From Polaribacter batillariae (GTDB taxonomy: Bacteria; Bacteroidota; Bacteroidia; Flavobacteriales; Flavobacteriaceae): a DNA stretch of 64,000 bases. Both the position numbers and the translations under genes were made by a program. A model generated the notes under the pieces. The model worked only from the letters and a program-made list of their open reading frames with translations, ran no database searches and was not told the origin of the DNA. The stretch is taken from contig NZ_CP071795.1 in assembly GCF_017498485.1 (NCBI RefSeq), forward strand, positions 3,780,501-3,844,500. Reading direction: 5' to 3'. The first letter of the stretch is position 1, and each line of letters starts with the position of its first letter. Of the stretch, positions 44,588 through 53,508 are shown one piece after another.

Positions 44588-45520
44588 TTACTTTACGTCC
44601 ATTAATTCCACATCAAAAATAAGTGTTGCGTCTGGTGGAATTACGCCTCCAGCTCCTGCAGAACCGTAAGCTAAGTGAGATGGAATTACAAAACGTGCTT
44701 TATCGCCCACTTGTAATAGTTGAATTCCTTCATCCCAACCAGCAATTACTTGCCCTACACCTACATTAAAATCGATTGGTTGTTTTCTCTTGTAAGAAGA
44801 ATCAAAAACGGTTCCGTCTAATAATTGCCCTTTGTAATGTACAGAAACTCCTGCACCTTTAGTTGCTTTTTTTCCTGTTCCTTTTTGTAAAATTTGGTAA
44901 CGAAGTCCGCTTTCTGTTTCGTCGTAACCAGCAGCAACTTTGTCTAATAATTCTTTTTGTTTTGCTTTTGCTTCTGCTTCTCTTTTTTCTCTTTCACCTT
45001 CAAAAGTCCTAAAAGCTTCTACCGCATTAAAAGCTTCTGCATCTGCACCTACTCTAATAATTTCTACCGCAGTTAATGCATCTCCTTGCGCGATCGCATC
45101 TACAACTTCTTGGCCTTCTACAACATTGCCAAAAACAGTGTGTTTACCATCTAACCATGGAGTAGGAACGTGAGTGATGTAAAATTGAGAACCATTTGTG
45201 GCTGGACCAGAATTTGCCATGGCTAATTTTCCAGGAGCGTCGTGTTTTAAATCTGGATGAAATTCATCATCGAACTTATAACCTGGGTTTCCGGTTCCTG
45301 TTCCTAATGGGCAACCACCTTGAATCATAAAATCTGGAATGACTCTATGAAACTTTAATCCGTTGTAATATGGGGTTCCTTGGGCTTTTACAGAGTTTTC
45401 TAAATTTCCTTCTGCCAATGCAACAAAGTTACCCACTGTTCCAGGAGTTTTTTCGTGTTCTAATTGTACTAAAATATTACCTTTTGCAGTGGTAAATTTT
45501 GCGTATATTCCGTTGTTCAT
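44588..45520 (-). CDS. Dual-family immunophilin (cyclophilin-FKBP fusion)
   Basis: Peptidyl-prolyl isomerase carrying two unrelated PPIase folds. Residues about 5-155 are a cyclophilin (YYNGLKFHRVIPDFMIQGG, MANSGPATNGSQFYITHVPTPWLDGKHTVFG); about 160-200 is a charged helical linker (EREKREAEAKAKQKELL); 205-310 is an FKBP (VSVHYKGQLLDGTVFDSS, GWDEGIQLLQVGDKARFVIPS, GVIPPDATLIFDVELMDVK). Such chimeras are known from Flavobacteria. There is no signal peptide, so it is cytoplasmic. Both active sites look complete. Its own terminator follows. Confidence 0.93.
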   Translation of the reverse strand: MNNGIYAKFTTAKGNILVQLEHEKTPGTVGNFVALAEGNLENSVKAQGTPYYNGLKFHRVIPDFMIQGGCPLGTGTGNPGYKFDDEFHPDLKHDAPGKLAMANSGPATNGSQFYITHVPTPWLDGKHTVFGNVVEGQEVVDAIAQGDALTAVEIIRVGADAEAFNAVEAFRTFEGEREKREAEAKAKQKELLDKVAAGYDETESGLRYQILQKGTGKKATKGAGVSVHYKGQLLDGTVFDSSYKRKQPIDFNVGVGQVIAGWDEGIQLLQVGDKARFVIPSHLAYGSAGAGGVIPPDATLIFDVELMDVK

Positions 45521-45550
45521 TATACTTAATTTTAATTGTTTTTGTCTCCT

Positions 45551-45596
45551 CGAGCGCAGTCGAGAGGTTATTTACAATAGTTTTCGACTGCACTCG
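45551..45596. repeat. GC-containing inverted repeat in the intergenic gap
   Basis: CGAGCGCAGTCGA (45551-45563) pairs with TCGACTGCACTCG (45584-45596), 12 of 13 positions. This wording is common between flavobacterial genes (recall); REP-like dispersed repeat. Confidence 0.6.
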
Positions 45597-45634
45597 AACG
45601 AACATTTATTTATATTCTGATAAGTTTAAAATAT

Positions 45635-47200
45635 TTATTTTTTCGCATTTAAAAGTGAGAATCCATAGCTTAAACCAACATTTATATTGGATGAATTTAC
45701 GTTTCCAAAAGGCGACCACATTTGCCCGCCAGAAACATGAAAAGATAAATCGTCATTTGCATGGTAATTGATTCCTGCAGTTGGTCTTATAAGTACACCT
45801 TCGCCAGAATCTATTCTTCCACCACCAGCAACACCAGCAGCAGCTTCTGCAAATAAAGATAATTTATTATTTGCAAATTTATTACTGTTAATACCCAAAC
45901 CAAAAATTCCGTGTGCATAACCACCAGATTTCCCTAAATAAGCAAAAGAAGCTTCTCCTGCTAAATAAAATCTTTTGTTTAAATCGTACTGAACTTTTAA
46001 GGCTATTAACTGTAAATCGCTATCAGGAATACCAAATTTAGCAACATCAAAATAAGTTTGATTTTCTGCACTAATTCGCAATCCTTGTGTTTTAATTTCT
46101 TTGATTTCTTCTCCGGTAAAAGGGTCTTTAATGCCACCACTTAAACCATAGTATTTTAGGCTAAAACCAGCAGTATATGCTTCAAAAGTGCCGCCAATTG
46201 CCCTGTGATAACCTCCATGAACGCTTAAACCAAATTTTTCTGTAATTCTTAAATCAGCTCCTATGTTTGGGTACATTGTTAAACCACCTTCTTGATAAAT
46301 TCTTCCACCAGCAGCCCCAATTCCCATTTTTCCAAAAAGATTAATTCTATTGGTTAAGTTAAGGTTTTTACCTACACCAAAAAATAAATCCATAAAACCA
46401 GCAATTAATCCACTATACATGGCATCTACATGTGCATAAATAAATGTATTGCTTGTTAAGTAGCGTTGGTACTCGAAACCTAAAATAGATAAGGTATTAT
46501 TAATAGGTTTGTTTCCTTGAAATGAATCTGTTCGCGAGTTACCGAAAGGAAAAAAATAATCAAACGTTACTTGTTGCACACTTTTTACAGCGGGTTTGAT
46601 CCAAAACTCTTCTTTAGATTTAGTGTTAACCACAAATTTTTTTTGAATATCTGCATAAGAAGCTGTTCTTAAAGTAGAAGGAATTTCTACGAAAAACGAC
46701 ACATTATCATTTTTTATAAAACCTGTAAAAAAGTTAACGTTACCATATTGTACACCAAAAGAGTAGTTGTTTTTCTTATATTGTAAACCAATGTTCGAAT
46801 ACAATATACCACCACCATCTACTAAAACTCTGTAACCACCACCACCACCAAAGTGAATATTTGCATCAAAATATAAATTTTTATAGATTTTTTTATTGAT
46901 GCCCAAGTTTAGCCCTAATGTAAATAAACCACCTTGATCTCCTGTAAATGCTGCATGGAAACCAGCACCTGTGTAAAGCCAATCGTTTATAGGAATATTG
47001 TAATTTAATCCAATAAAACCCATTGTTGGTCTTAGTTGATAATTACTATAAATATTTAATTCATCAGGCATGTGAACAAGAGTATAGTTTAAACGGATTT
47101 TATTACTGAGTTCTTTTACCTTTAAATTCGTGAAAGTGTTTTCTTGAGAAAAAACAGAAATAAAGGATAAAATTGAAACCAAAAAAACTATTTTTTTCAT
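45635..47200 (-). CDS. Predicted outer-membrane beta-barrel protein
   Basis: I start at ATG 47200 (MKKIVFLVSILSFISVFSQ, a clear signal peptide); an upstream ATG at 47221 would overlap prfC. The mature protein of about 500 residues is rich in Gly and aromatic residues with alternating hydrophobic strands (LFTLGLNLGINKKIYKNLYFD; GLQYKKNNYSFGVQYGNVNF) and ends in a strand FSLLNAKK near the stop. I do not recognise a named family. It is four bases after prfC on the same strand, likely only a chance operon. Confidence 0.65.
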   Translation of the reverse strand: MKKIVFLVSILSFISVFSQENTFTNLKVKELSNKIRLNYTLVHMPDELNIYSNYQLRPTMGFIGLNYNIPINDWLYTGAGFHAAFTGDQGGLFTLGLNLGINKKIYKNLYFDANIHFGGGGGYRVLVDGGGILYSNIGLQYKKNNYSFGVQYGNVNFFTGFIKNDNVSFFVEIPSTLRTASYADIQKKFVVNTKSKEEFWIKPAVKSVQQVTFDYFFPFGNSRTDSFQGNKPINNTLSILGFEYQRYLTSNTFIYAHVDAMYSGLIAGFMDLFFGVGKNLNLTNRINLFGKMGIGAAGGRIYQEGGLTMYPNIGADLRITEKFGLSVHGGYHRAIGGTFEAYTAGFSLKYYGLSGGIKDPFTGEEIKEIKTQGLRISAENQTYFDVAKFGIPDSDLQLIALKVQYDLNKRFYLAGEASFAYLGKSGGYAHGIFGLGINSNKFANNKLSLFAEAAAGVAGGGRIDSGEGVLIRPTAGINYHANDDLSFHVSGGQMWSPFGNVNSSNINVGLSYGFSLLNAKK

Positions 47201-47204
47201 AATT

Positions 47205-48797
47205 CTATTTTTTAAACTCACTTGTAAAATGCAATTTTACAGAAGGGTATTTACTTTGTGTCATTTGAATGGTAAATTCCGAATCTGCTAAAAATACCAA
47301 TTGGCCTTGTTTGTCTTTTGCTAAATAACGTTGTTTTACGCGTTTAAAGTCTTTAAATTCTTCGTTTTTGGGGTCTGTAGCTTCTACCCAACAAGCTTTG
47401 TGGACTTGTAGATTTTCGTAGGTACATTTTGCCCCATATTCGTGTTCTAATCGATATTGAATGACCTCAAATTGAAGTGCGCCAACTGTACCCACGATTC
47501 TTCGTCCATTCATTTCTAAGATAAATAATTGGGCAACACCCTCGTCCATTAATTGGTCTAAACCTTTGTACAATTGTTTAGACTTCATTGGGTCTGCATT
47601 GTTTACATAGCGAAAATGTTCTGGAGAAAAACTTGGTATTCCTCTAAAGTTCAGTTCTTCGCCTTCCGTTAAAGTATCTCCAATTTTAAAGTTTCCGGTA
47701 TCGTGAATTCCTACAATGTCGCCAGGGAAAGACTCTTCTACGATTTCTTTTTTCTCGGCAAAAAATGCATTCGGACTCGAAAATTTTACTTTTTTGCCAT
47801 TTCTAACGTGTAAATAAGGCGAATTTCTTTTAAAAGTTCCAGAAACTACTTTTATAAACGCCAGTCTATCTCTATGTTTAGGATCCATATTTGCATGAAT
47901 TTTAAACACAAAACCCGTCATTTTTTTCTCTTTGGAATCCACCAAACGTTCTTCTGCTTTTTTTGGCTGTGGAGAAGGGGCAATTTCAATAAATGCATCC
48001 AATAATTCTTTAACTCCGAAATTGTTTAATGCAGATCCAAAAAATACAGGTTGAAGTTCTCCTTTTAAATATTCATCTTGATTGAAAGGTGGATATACTT
48101 CATCTATCAATTCTAGTTCTTCACGCAAAGTATCTGCTGGTTTTTTACCAACAGCTTTGTCTAATTCTGTACTAGAAAGGTCGTTAAATTCAACTCCTTC
48201 TGAAACAGTTTGCTTTTTATCTCCAGCAAATAAGTTTAGTTTTTTCTCCCAAATATTATAGATGCCTTTAAAATCGTACCCCATTCCAATAGGAAAACTC
48301 ATAGGAGTAACTCGCAAACCTAATTTTTGTTCAACTTCGTCTAATAAATCGAAAGCATCTTTACCTTCTCTATCTAACTTATTGATAAAAACCAACATAG
48401 GTATGCTTCGCATTCTACATACTTCTACTAATTTTTCGGTTTGTGGCTCTACACCTTTAGCGACATCAATTACCACAATAACACTATCTACAGCTGTTAA
48501 GGTTCTAAAAGTGTCTTCGGCAAAATCTTTGTGCCCAGGAGTGTCTAAAATGTTAATTTTTTTGTTTTTGTAAATAAAAGCTAACACAGAGGTGGCTACA
48601 GAAATTCCACGCTGACGCTCAATTTCCATAAAGTCGGAAGTTGCTCCCTTTTTTATCTTATTGTTTTTTACAGCTCCAGCTTCTTGTATGGCACCACCAA
48701 AAAGTAATAATTTTTCTGTTAGTGTCGTTTTTCCTGCATCTGGATGCGATATAATACCAAATGTTCTTCTGCGTGCTATTTCTTTTAAAAAACTCAT
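47205..48797 (-). CDS. prfC: Peptide chain release factor 3
   Basis: GTPase that recycles RF1/RF2 from the terminating ribosome. Translation-factor G domain at the N terminus with GIISHPDAGKTTLTEKLL (G1), MEIERQRGISVATSV (switch), NILDTPGHKDF (G3), LVFINKLDREG (G4), then domain II and the RF3-type C-terminal region. The length of 530 fits RF3 and not EF-G or LepA (which are longer). The start ATG 48797 is well supported by the opening FLKEIARRRTFGIISH. Confidence 0.95.
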   Translation of the reverse strand: MSFLKEIARRRTFGIISHPDAGKTTLTEKLLLFGGAIQEAGAVKNNKIKKGATSDFMEIERQRGISVATSVLAFIYKNKKINILDTPGHKDFAEDTFRTLTAVDSVIVVIDVAKGVEPQTEKLVEVCRMRSIPMLVFINKLDREGKDAFDLLDEVEQKLGLRVTPMSFPIGMGYDFKGIYNIWEKKLNLFAGDKKQTVSEGVEFNDLSSTELDKAVGKKPADTLREELELIDEVYPPFNQDEYLKGELQPVFFGSALNNFGVKELLDAFIEIAPSPQPKKAEERLVDSKEKKMTGFVFKIHANMDPKHRDRLAFIKVVSGTFKRNSPYLHVRNGKKVKFSSPNAFFAEKKEIVEESFPGDIVGIHDTGNFKIGDTLTEGEELNFRGIPSFSPEHFRYVNNADPMKSKQLYKGLDQLMDEGVAQLFILEMNGRRIVGTVGALQFEVIQYRLEHEYGAKCTYENLQVHKACWVEATDPKNEEFKDFKRVKQRYLAKDKQGQLVFLADSEFTIQMTQSKYPSVKLHFTSEFKK

Positions 48798-49165
48798 TTA
48801 CAAATTTTGAGGTGCAAAGATAGGTTTTATTCTATAATTTTTATAATGAAATTAAAGGGATGAAAAGGATGATTTTAAAGAAAATATGAAGGGACAGATT
48901 TTATGGATTATTGCACAGATTTTCACGGATAATGATGCAGAAACTCTTGATAGCATGTTTTTCTTTGGAGAAATAAAGAGATTTAACCACAGGTTTTTTA
49001 AAAAAATAATGCGTAAAAACCTGTGAAATATATGTCAATTTTTTTTTTAAAACTCTATGAAACAAGCCGCAAAAATCCGTGAAAATTTGTGAAATCCGTA
49101 TTAAAAAAAAACTAAAAATCTTCTAAAACCTCAATCGTCATTTTAATATTTTCTTCTGGTCATTC
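48798..49165. other. Gene-free gap left of the cassette array
   Basis: Holds imperfect direct repeats of 'gattttcacggat' and 'ccgtgaaa' type (48910-49110), common flavobacterial intergenic wording. On the minus strand at about 49115-49160 a stop-free tail reads PEENIKMTIEVLEDF before a stop; it could be the last codons of a gene destroyed when the IS110 end or the array arrived. No intact gene. Confidence 0.4.
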
Positions 49166-49220
49166 CGGTACTTTCGTAAAAAAATAATGAGTTTTTACTT
49201 GTTTTTTACCACAGTACTTT
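49166..49220 (+). mobile_element. Solo IS110 right end abutting the first cassette
   Basis: Nearly identical to the right end of the IS110 copy at 55250-55303: TACTTTCGTAAAAAA, TAATGAGTTTTTACTTG and ACCACAGTACTTT, followed directly by GTTGTACACC of cassette A. In the complete copy the same end is followed by GTTAGGC. The transposase is absent. Confidence 0.75.
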
Positions 49221-49235
49221 GTTGTACACCGTTTT

Positions 49236-49637
49236 TTATTCAATTATTTCTTTCGTAGGCATTTTAAAAATCCAAACTCCTAAAACTATAGTTAATGAAT
49301 AGATTAAAACCCAAACTGTTTGGTCCGACCATCTTGTTACAAATCCATTGTCAACAATATAGAAAGTCAACCAGACGGATAAAAAAGAATATAAACTCAA
49401 AATTATTTTATTTTTCCAAATAGATATATCCGAGTTTAGTCTTCTCTGTATTAACCAAAAAATCATCATTGCTGGTATTGAAAGAAACAAACCGAAGATT
49501 ATCATTAAAAATATCATTTCATATGAATTCAAAATTTCGTTTAATTCAGATTTGTTGATTATAAGCCCTAAAATAATAGCTAATAATAATGGCGAACTTA
49601 TTACTGTAAACAACCAAATTTGAATTGTATATTTCAT
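49236..49637 (-). CDS. Cassette A: small membrane protein of unknown function
   Basis: A 133-residue protein with about four membrane helices (LFTVISSPLLLAIILGLII; MIFLMIIFGLFLSIPAMMIF; IILSLYSFLSVWLTFYI; VLIYSLTIVLGVWIF). No family recognised. Its ATG overlaps the stop of the preceding cassette gene (TAATG), so the two are translated together. The stop lies six bases from the cassette edge. Confidence 0.6.
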   Translation of the reverse strand: MKYTIQIWLFTVISSPLLLAIILGLIINKSELNEILNSYEMIFLMIIFGLFLSIPAMMIFWLIQRRLNSDISIWKNKIILSLYSFLSVWLTFYIVDNGFVTRWSDQTVWVLIYSLTIVLGVWIFKMPTKEIIE

Positions 49638-50026
49638 TAATAATTTTGTTTCCTATTGATAATTTGAGTCACATATTTTCTATGGTTTTCAAATCCATTT
49701 TTATCAGGATTTTCCAAGTCAATCATTCCATCGATTCCAGAATCGTAAATCTGCCAATTATGTTTTTTAGCTAATTCAATCAATTCATAAAGTCCATTCT
49801 CTCCATATAATTGAAGCATAAAATTGCTTGATTTTTCTTTGTCTGTAACAAAGTCAATTGTAAAATCTATTCCGATTATTTCTCTGTGATTTTCGTCTTT
49901 TTTTATTTGGTCAAATGAACTTTCCAAAATTCCACAAAAATCAGTCGGTTCCAATTGGTTTTCATCCAATTCCGCAATCGATTCTATTTTTTGTTTTGAA
50001 TTAAAAAGTACAATATCCCAACTCAT
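49637..50026 (-). CDS. Cassette A: conserved hypothetical cytoplasmic protein
   Basis: A 129-residue protein opening MSWDIVLFNSKQKIESIAEL, acidic, with a conserved end IYDSGIDGMIDLENPDKNGF. I recall similar short hypotheticals in flavobacteria but no function. The start is 27 bases inside the cassette's right edge (AAC at 50053), the compact spacing seen in integron cassettes. It is coupled to the membrane protein behind it. Confidence 0.65.
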   Translation of the reverse strand: MSWDIVLFNSKQKIESIAELDENQLEPTDFCGILESSFDQIKKDENHREIIGIDFTIDFVTDKEKSSNFMLQLYGENGLYELIELAKKHNWQIYDSGIDGMIDLENPDKNGFENHRKYVTQIINRKQNY

Positions 50027-50052
50027 TTTCTTGGTTTTCTTAAATGGTGTAC

Positions 50053-50178
50053 AACGTTTCTCGTATAAGATTAGTTGCGTTTTTGTGCTCGAGGATTTTC
50101 CGAAGGAAAATCAGAAGTAGCAAAAATGCAACTCACTTTGATTAAGCATTAAAATAGCAATTAATTTTATACAGTGTT
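50053..50178 (-). repeat. attC-like repeat 1 (cassette B)
   Basis: 126 bases, diverged from the main class. AAC...GTT ends; arms TTAGTTGC/GCAACT and TCGTATAAGATTAGTTGC against AGCAATTAATTTTATA; inner hairpin GATTTTCC GAA GGAAAATC. Confidence 0.65.
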
Positions 50179-50186
50179 AGCAAATG

Positions 50187-50320
50187 TTATTTTTCTTTCC
50201 AATAATTCAATTCTCTATAAATTATTGAATCTTTATCGTTTTTCCAATTTAGTTGAATTTCTAATTTACTTTTTTCTTTAGAAATTTCGTTTATGATTTC
50301 AATATAATTACTTCCGTACT
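50187..50320 (-). pseudogene. Cassette B: 3' remnant of a gene cut by IS3
   Basis: Reads KYGSNYIEIINEISKEKSKL and on to YRELNYWKEK before a stop at 50187. The N-terminal side runs into the IS3 left end, and the longer apparent frame beyond 50321 is IS3 sequence. The original protein is not recognisable. It may have been a second gene of cassette B or the tail of the lipoprotein gene on the other side of the IS. Confidence 0.45.
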
Positions 50321-50377
50321 TTAGCCCCTTATTAATTCGGAGTGATATTTTAAATTTCAAATAAATATATTTGAGAT

Positions 50378-50689
50378 ATGAAATACAAGAAATGGACATT
50401 AGCACAGAAGTTAGAAATACTATCAGTTTCAGAAGAAATCGGCATTGTTGAAGCCTGCCGAAAATACAGTGTAAGCACAGGTACTTTCTACAGTTGGCGG
50501 AAAAAGTTTGAGCACAAAGGTGAAGCTGGTTTAAAAGTTACCTATGACACTAAAAGCAAAGAACTTAAAGAAGCCGAACAAGAAAATCGTGTTTTAAGAA
50601 AATTACTAAGCGATAGAGAAATAGAACTTGAAGTGCAACGAGAACTTTTAAAAAAAAAGTTTGGAACGTCCGATCCAAGAAAGATCTAG
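50378..50689 (+). CDS. IS3 transposase OrfA
   Basis: A 103-residue protein with the IS3 helix-turn-helix (YKKWTLAQKLEILSVSEEIG; ACRKYSVSTGTFYSWRKKFE) and a leucine-zipper-like coiled coil (LKEAEQENRVLRKLLSDREI). Near the end an A9 run (50650-50658) is a classic -1 frameshift site that lets ribosomes enter orfB and make the OrfAB transposase. Confidence 0.88.
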   Translation: MKYKKWTLAQKLEILSVSEEIGIVEACRKYSVSTGTFYSWRKKFEHKGEAGLKVTYDTKSKELKEAEQENRVLRKLLSDREIELEVQRELLKKKFGTSDPRKI

Positions 50690-50739
50690 TAGACGCTATA
50701 TATAAAAAACATAAAATTAGCAAGAGTAAGATTATCAAA

Positions 50740-51585
50740 ATGGTAGGTATTGTGTCAAGTAGCTATTATAGAAAGCCTAGTGGTGGTAAAAAAGGAAATA
50801 AGCCAACTAAAGAGACCTTTCACAAGACTAAAGGCCTGGTATTGCAGGATGACGTAGTTGCAGCTATTAAAGAGGTTTTAAAGGATGAATTTATAGATTG
50901 TGGCTATAGATTAATGACCAGTTATTTAAATAGAGACGGCTATACTATAAACCATAAAAAGCTATATAGAATTATGAAGGAAGAAGGTCTGTTGAAGCTT
51001 GACAATAGGATAGATAGAAGTGGTTCTGGACGTAAATTTGTAAAGTTTAGAAAGGTTTATACTTCTAGACCTTTGGAGTGTTTAGAGATGGATATAAAGA
51101 TGGTTTGGATACCAAGTGTAGGTAAAAACGCTTATTTACTCTCGGTTATTGACGTTCACACACGTAGAATATTGAAAGACTATTTTTCCTTTAATATCAA
51201 ACAAAATCACGTAATAGCGCTATTATCTGCATTGTTTGAAGATTGTGATTATCCCAATAATGTAGTTATTAGGAGTGATAATGGCAGTCAATTTATAGCA
51301 AAAAAAGTGCGTGAATATTTAGGATTAATCGGAGTACAACAAGAATTTACACACATTGCGACTCCAGAAGAGAATGCACATATTGAAGCATACCACGGAA
51401 TATTAAAAAAAGAAGTATTCAAAAGGTTCGATTATCAATATTTTGGAGAAATAGAGCAAATACTAAAACGCTACGTGAAATTTTACAATAATAGAAGGAT
51501 CCATGGTCTATTAGGACGAATAACTCCAATGGAAAAATGGAGTCAAGATAAACACCTTATTAGAAGAAATAAATTAACAGCTTAA
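50740..51585 (+). CDS. IS3 transposase OrfB
   Basis: DDE integrase-core transposase of 281 residues from the first ATG, but its frame is open back to the A9 run at 50650, so the natural product is the OrfAB fusion. Motifs: KDEFIDCGYRLMTSYLNRDG (HTH_21), D in ECLEMDIKMVWIPSVGKN, D in VVIRSDNGSQFIAKKV and E in TPEENAHIEAYHGILKKEVF. All catalytic residues are intact, so the element may be active. Confidence 0.92.
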   Translation: MVGIVSSSYYRKPSGGKKGNKPTKETFHKTKGLVLQDDVVAAIKEVLKDEFIDCGYRLMTSYLNRDGYTINHKKLYRIMKEEGLLKLDNRIDRSGSGRKFVKFRKVYTSRPLECLEMDIKMVWIPSVGKNAYLLSVIDVHTRRILKDYFSFNIKQNHVIALLSALFEDCDYPNNVVIRSDNGSQFIAKKVREYLGLIGVQQEFTHIATPEENAHIEAYHGILKKEVFKRFDYQYFGEIEQILKRYVKFYNNRRIHGLLGRITPMEKWSQDKHLIRRNKLTA

Positions 51586-51627
51586 TTAATAATCGAAATT
51601 TAAAAGATTACTCTTGTTTTATAGGGG

Positions 51628-52026
51628 TCAAAACATTCCGTATTCACTCAATTTTTGGTTGAGAAATTTATATCTATACTTTTTTAATTCAGAATTTAAT
51701 TCGGCAATTTGCTTATTCGAGATTTTCAAAGAACGGATTTTGTCATAATCTTTCTCTCCTTTAATATTTAATGTATCTAAAAAGTAATCAAAACCTTTTG
51801 CGACAACATTATTCCAATCATCAATATAGATTTGATAATAGTTTCTCAATCTTCCTTCTTTTTGACGTAAATTAAACCATCCACATCCAGCTGATATTGT
51901 ATCGCAACCATCTTTCACGACTTCTCTAATTGAAATATTAAATTGATTGTCAAAAGCATTATAAGTAGGTGAGGGCTTGCAACTATTCAGAGCGATAAAA
52001 ATTAAAATAACAATAATCTTTTTCAT
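51628..52026 (-). CDS. Cassette B: small lipoprotein of unknown function
   Basis: A 132-residue protein with a lipoprotein signal (MKKIIVILIFIALNSCKPS, Cys16) and a charged helical body (IREVVKDGCDTISAGCGWF has two Cys, possibly a disulfide). The final codons and TGA fall on the IS3 right end, so the natural C terminus may be longer and lost. The start is 47 bases inside the cassette's right edge. No family recognised. Confidence 0.6.
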   Translation of the reverse strand: MKKIIVILIFIALNSCKPSPTYNAFDNQFNISIREVVKDGCDTISAGCGWFNLRQKEGRLRNYYQIYIDDWNNVVAKGFDYFLDTLNIKGEKDYDKIRSLKISNKQIAELNSELKKYRYKFLNQKLSEYGMF

Positions 52027-52072
52027 TTTTTTATTCTTTTAACCAGTTTGAGTGGTTTTCACAATATTTGCC

Positions 52073-52197
52073 AACGTATTTGTTTATGGAAAGTTGCGAT
52101 TTTGTCTGCGAGGAATTTCCGAAGGAAATTCAGCAGTAGGCAAAAAAGCAACTAATTTTGATAAGGCTAAAAGTAGCAATTTTTTATAAGCGGTGTT
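52073..52197 (-). repeat. attC-like repeat 2 (cassette C)
   Basis: 125 bases, main class: AACGTATTTGTTTATGGAAA opening, inner hairpin GAATTTCC GAA GGAAATTC, AAGCAACTAATTTTGATAAG, ending GGTGTT. Outer arms TTTATGGAAAGTTGC and GCAATTTTTTATAA pair fully if G-T is allowed. Confidence 0.8.
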
Positions 52198-52530
52198 GGC
52201 AAATGCGTGTTTTTATGTTTTTTTCAACGTTTTTTTTATTTTCCGCAAAGATTTTAATTCCGCATTTTGCTTAATTCCGAAAACGTTTTAAACTCAAAAA
52301 TTGAGTAAGAATTTCGCGTTTAATTTTTTCAGAGTTTGAGTAAATTCACACGTTTTACAATTCCAACTATTTGCAAAATTCCGCCTGAATTTTGCGGGCG
52401 AGAGAGTGTTCCACATTTTAAAAATTCCTTTTTCTTTCGTTTTAAAATTCAGAGTTTAAAATCACAATTTTGATAAAAAACCAGGCTTAAAGGGCTTATG
52501 CTTTTTTTGCGCAAATCAGCAGTTTTTGCT
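52198..52530 (-). other. Cassette C, family alpha, no clear gene
   Basis: 333 bases between repeats 2 and 3. Nearly the same as cassettes F, J and K. Contains the shared hairpin GCAAAATTC CGCCT GAATTTTGC followed by GAGAGAGTGTTCCACATTTT. A 40-codon minus-strand ORF (52294-52416) is the only candidate gene. Rich in TTCCGC and ATTCAG words. Confidence 0.65.
52294..52416 (-). CDS. Possible 40-residue ORF of alpha cassettes (copy 1)
   Basis: Opens MWNTLSPAKFRRNFANSWN and ends KFLLNF. The frame is intact in all four alpha copies with a few substitutions, which is weak support for coding; the DNA palindrome underneath could equally explain conservation. Confidence 0.25.
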   Translation of the reverse strand: MWNTLSPAKFRRNFANSWNCKTCEFTQTLKKLNAKFLLNF

Positions 52531-52656
52531 AACGTATTTGTTTATGGAAAGTTGCGATTTTGTCTGCGAGGAATTTCCGAAGGAAATTCAGTAGTAGGCA
52601 AAAAAAGCAACCAACTTTAATATGGCTAAAAGTAGCAATTTTTTATAAGCGGTGTT
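52531..52656 (-). repeat. attC-like repeat 3 (cassette D)
   Basis: 126 bases, main class, beta variant: AAAAAAAGCAACCAACTTTA with TATGGCTAAAAG. Same variant as repeats 7 and 12. Confidence 0.8.
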
Positions 52657-53042
52657 GTAAAAAGCGGGTTTAATTTTCCGTAATTTATTTTTCAGCTTTT
52701 AAAATTCTCACTTTTTCATTCAGTTATAAATTCCGTTTTGAGTGATTTTTTCACGCTTAGAATTTTTCAGATTTTGTTCAATTCCGCCAACTTTCTAAAT
52801 TCAGCGTTTGAGTAAGCATTCCGCCAAAATGATTTTCAGGATTTGAGTAAAATTTCTTTAGTATTTGATTTTCAGTATTTTATAGTTTTAATCGTTTGCA
52901 AAATTCCGCCTGAATTTTGCGAGCGAGAGAGTGTTCCACATTTTTGGATTCAATTTTTTTTTCAGATTTCGAAACGGTAAAAAACTAAAAGTTATTTTTA
53001 AACAACTGATTTGTTTTTGGCATGATTCAGCCAGTTTTTTAC
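52657..53042 (-). other. Cassette D, family beta, no clear gene
   Basis: 386 bases, nearly identical to H and M. Carries the shared hairpin GCAAAATTC CGCCT GAATTTTGC and GCGAGCGAGAGAGTGTTCC. No ORF of note; the MWNTLSLAKFRRNFAND frame stops after 17 residues. Confidence 0.65.
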
Positions 53043-53097
53043 AACGTATGCGTACATGGCAAGTGAATAGCGAAGCTCATTTGCTATGTGCGCTGTT
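53043..53097 (-). repeat. attC-like repeat 4, short type (cassette E)
   Basis: 55 bases, the size of classical short attC sites. AAC...GTT with arms GCGTACATGGCAAGTG and CATTTGCTATGTGCGC, complementary with G-T pairs. Same as repeat 11. Confidence 0.75.
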
Positions 53098-53508
53098 GTG
53101 TGCAGTAAATATAGCAATTAGTTGGCTAATTTCATATTTACGTAGTCAGTCAAACGCTACGATAATTCGCTTTTCATATCTTATTAGTTTATTTTTTTAT
53201 GAACTTTATACCAACTGTATAAGGTTACGTCAAAAAATAATCGGAATTCATTCTCTCTACCTTTTACTTTTTAAATCACTAAAATTCAATCTTTTATTTG
53301 ACTTTCTCAAAAAAAAACCGTAATTTACAAACTTAATAACGTTTCAACGTTTTTGATAGTGTAACTCTCACACGATGTAATCGATAAGTTTGTAAACCGA
53401 AATTTCCTTCTAGTCAATTTCCGAATTGATTTAAAAAGTAAAACATTCCGCTTCTAAAAATTCCGAATAGTAAATATGAAAAAGCAAAAAGTTTGACTTA
53501 TTGCTCAC
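53098..53508 (-). other. Cassette E, family gamma, no clear gene
   Basis: 411 bases, near copy of cassette L. Includes a central palindromic block around TTTACAAACTTA and TAAGTTTGTAAA (53324-53398) that has a 6-base difference from L. An apparent plus-strand frame that starts inside repeat 4 is not supported as a gene. No minus-strand gene seen. Confidence 0.6.

Larger units (their letters stand above)
50321..51630 (+). mobile_element. IS3-family insertion sequence inside cassette B
   Basis: About 1.31 kb with imperfect ends: left TTAGCCCCTTATTAATTCGG with GAGTGATATTTTAAATTTC, right (reverse complement) TGACCCCTATAAAACAAGAG with TAATCTTTTAAATTTC. Two overlapping transposase frames lie inside. 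Both flanks contain TTCCGTA, but not at the very edge, so the target duplication is unclear. Inserted against the direction of the cassette genes. Confidence 0.75.

Noticed and set aside
49301..50026. Toxin-antitoxin pair in cassette A
   Set aside because: Two small coupled genes in a cassette suggest it, but neither protein shows toxin or antitoxin motifs, so I leave them as hypothetical.
50321..50405. N-terminal part of the cassette B remnant frame (starting MLMSISCISYLK)
   Set aside because: These codons are IS3 sequence, antisense to orfA; only the part left of 50321 is cassette DNA.
53050..53323. Plus-strand frame (about 91 codons) beginning MRTWQVNSEAHLL, also at 58181-58456
   Set aside because: It starts inside the short repeat, reads against the direction of the real cassette genes, and its composition follows the palindromes rather than a protein.
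52931..53323. Plus-strand frame of 130 codons across repeat 4
   Set aside because: It crosses a repeat boundary, so it would change with every cassette rearrangement.
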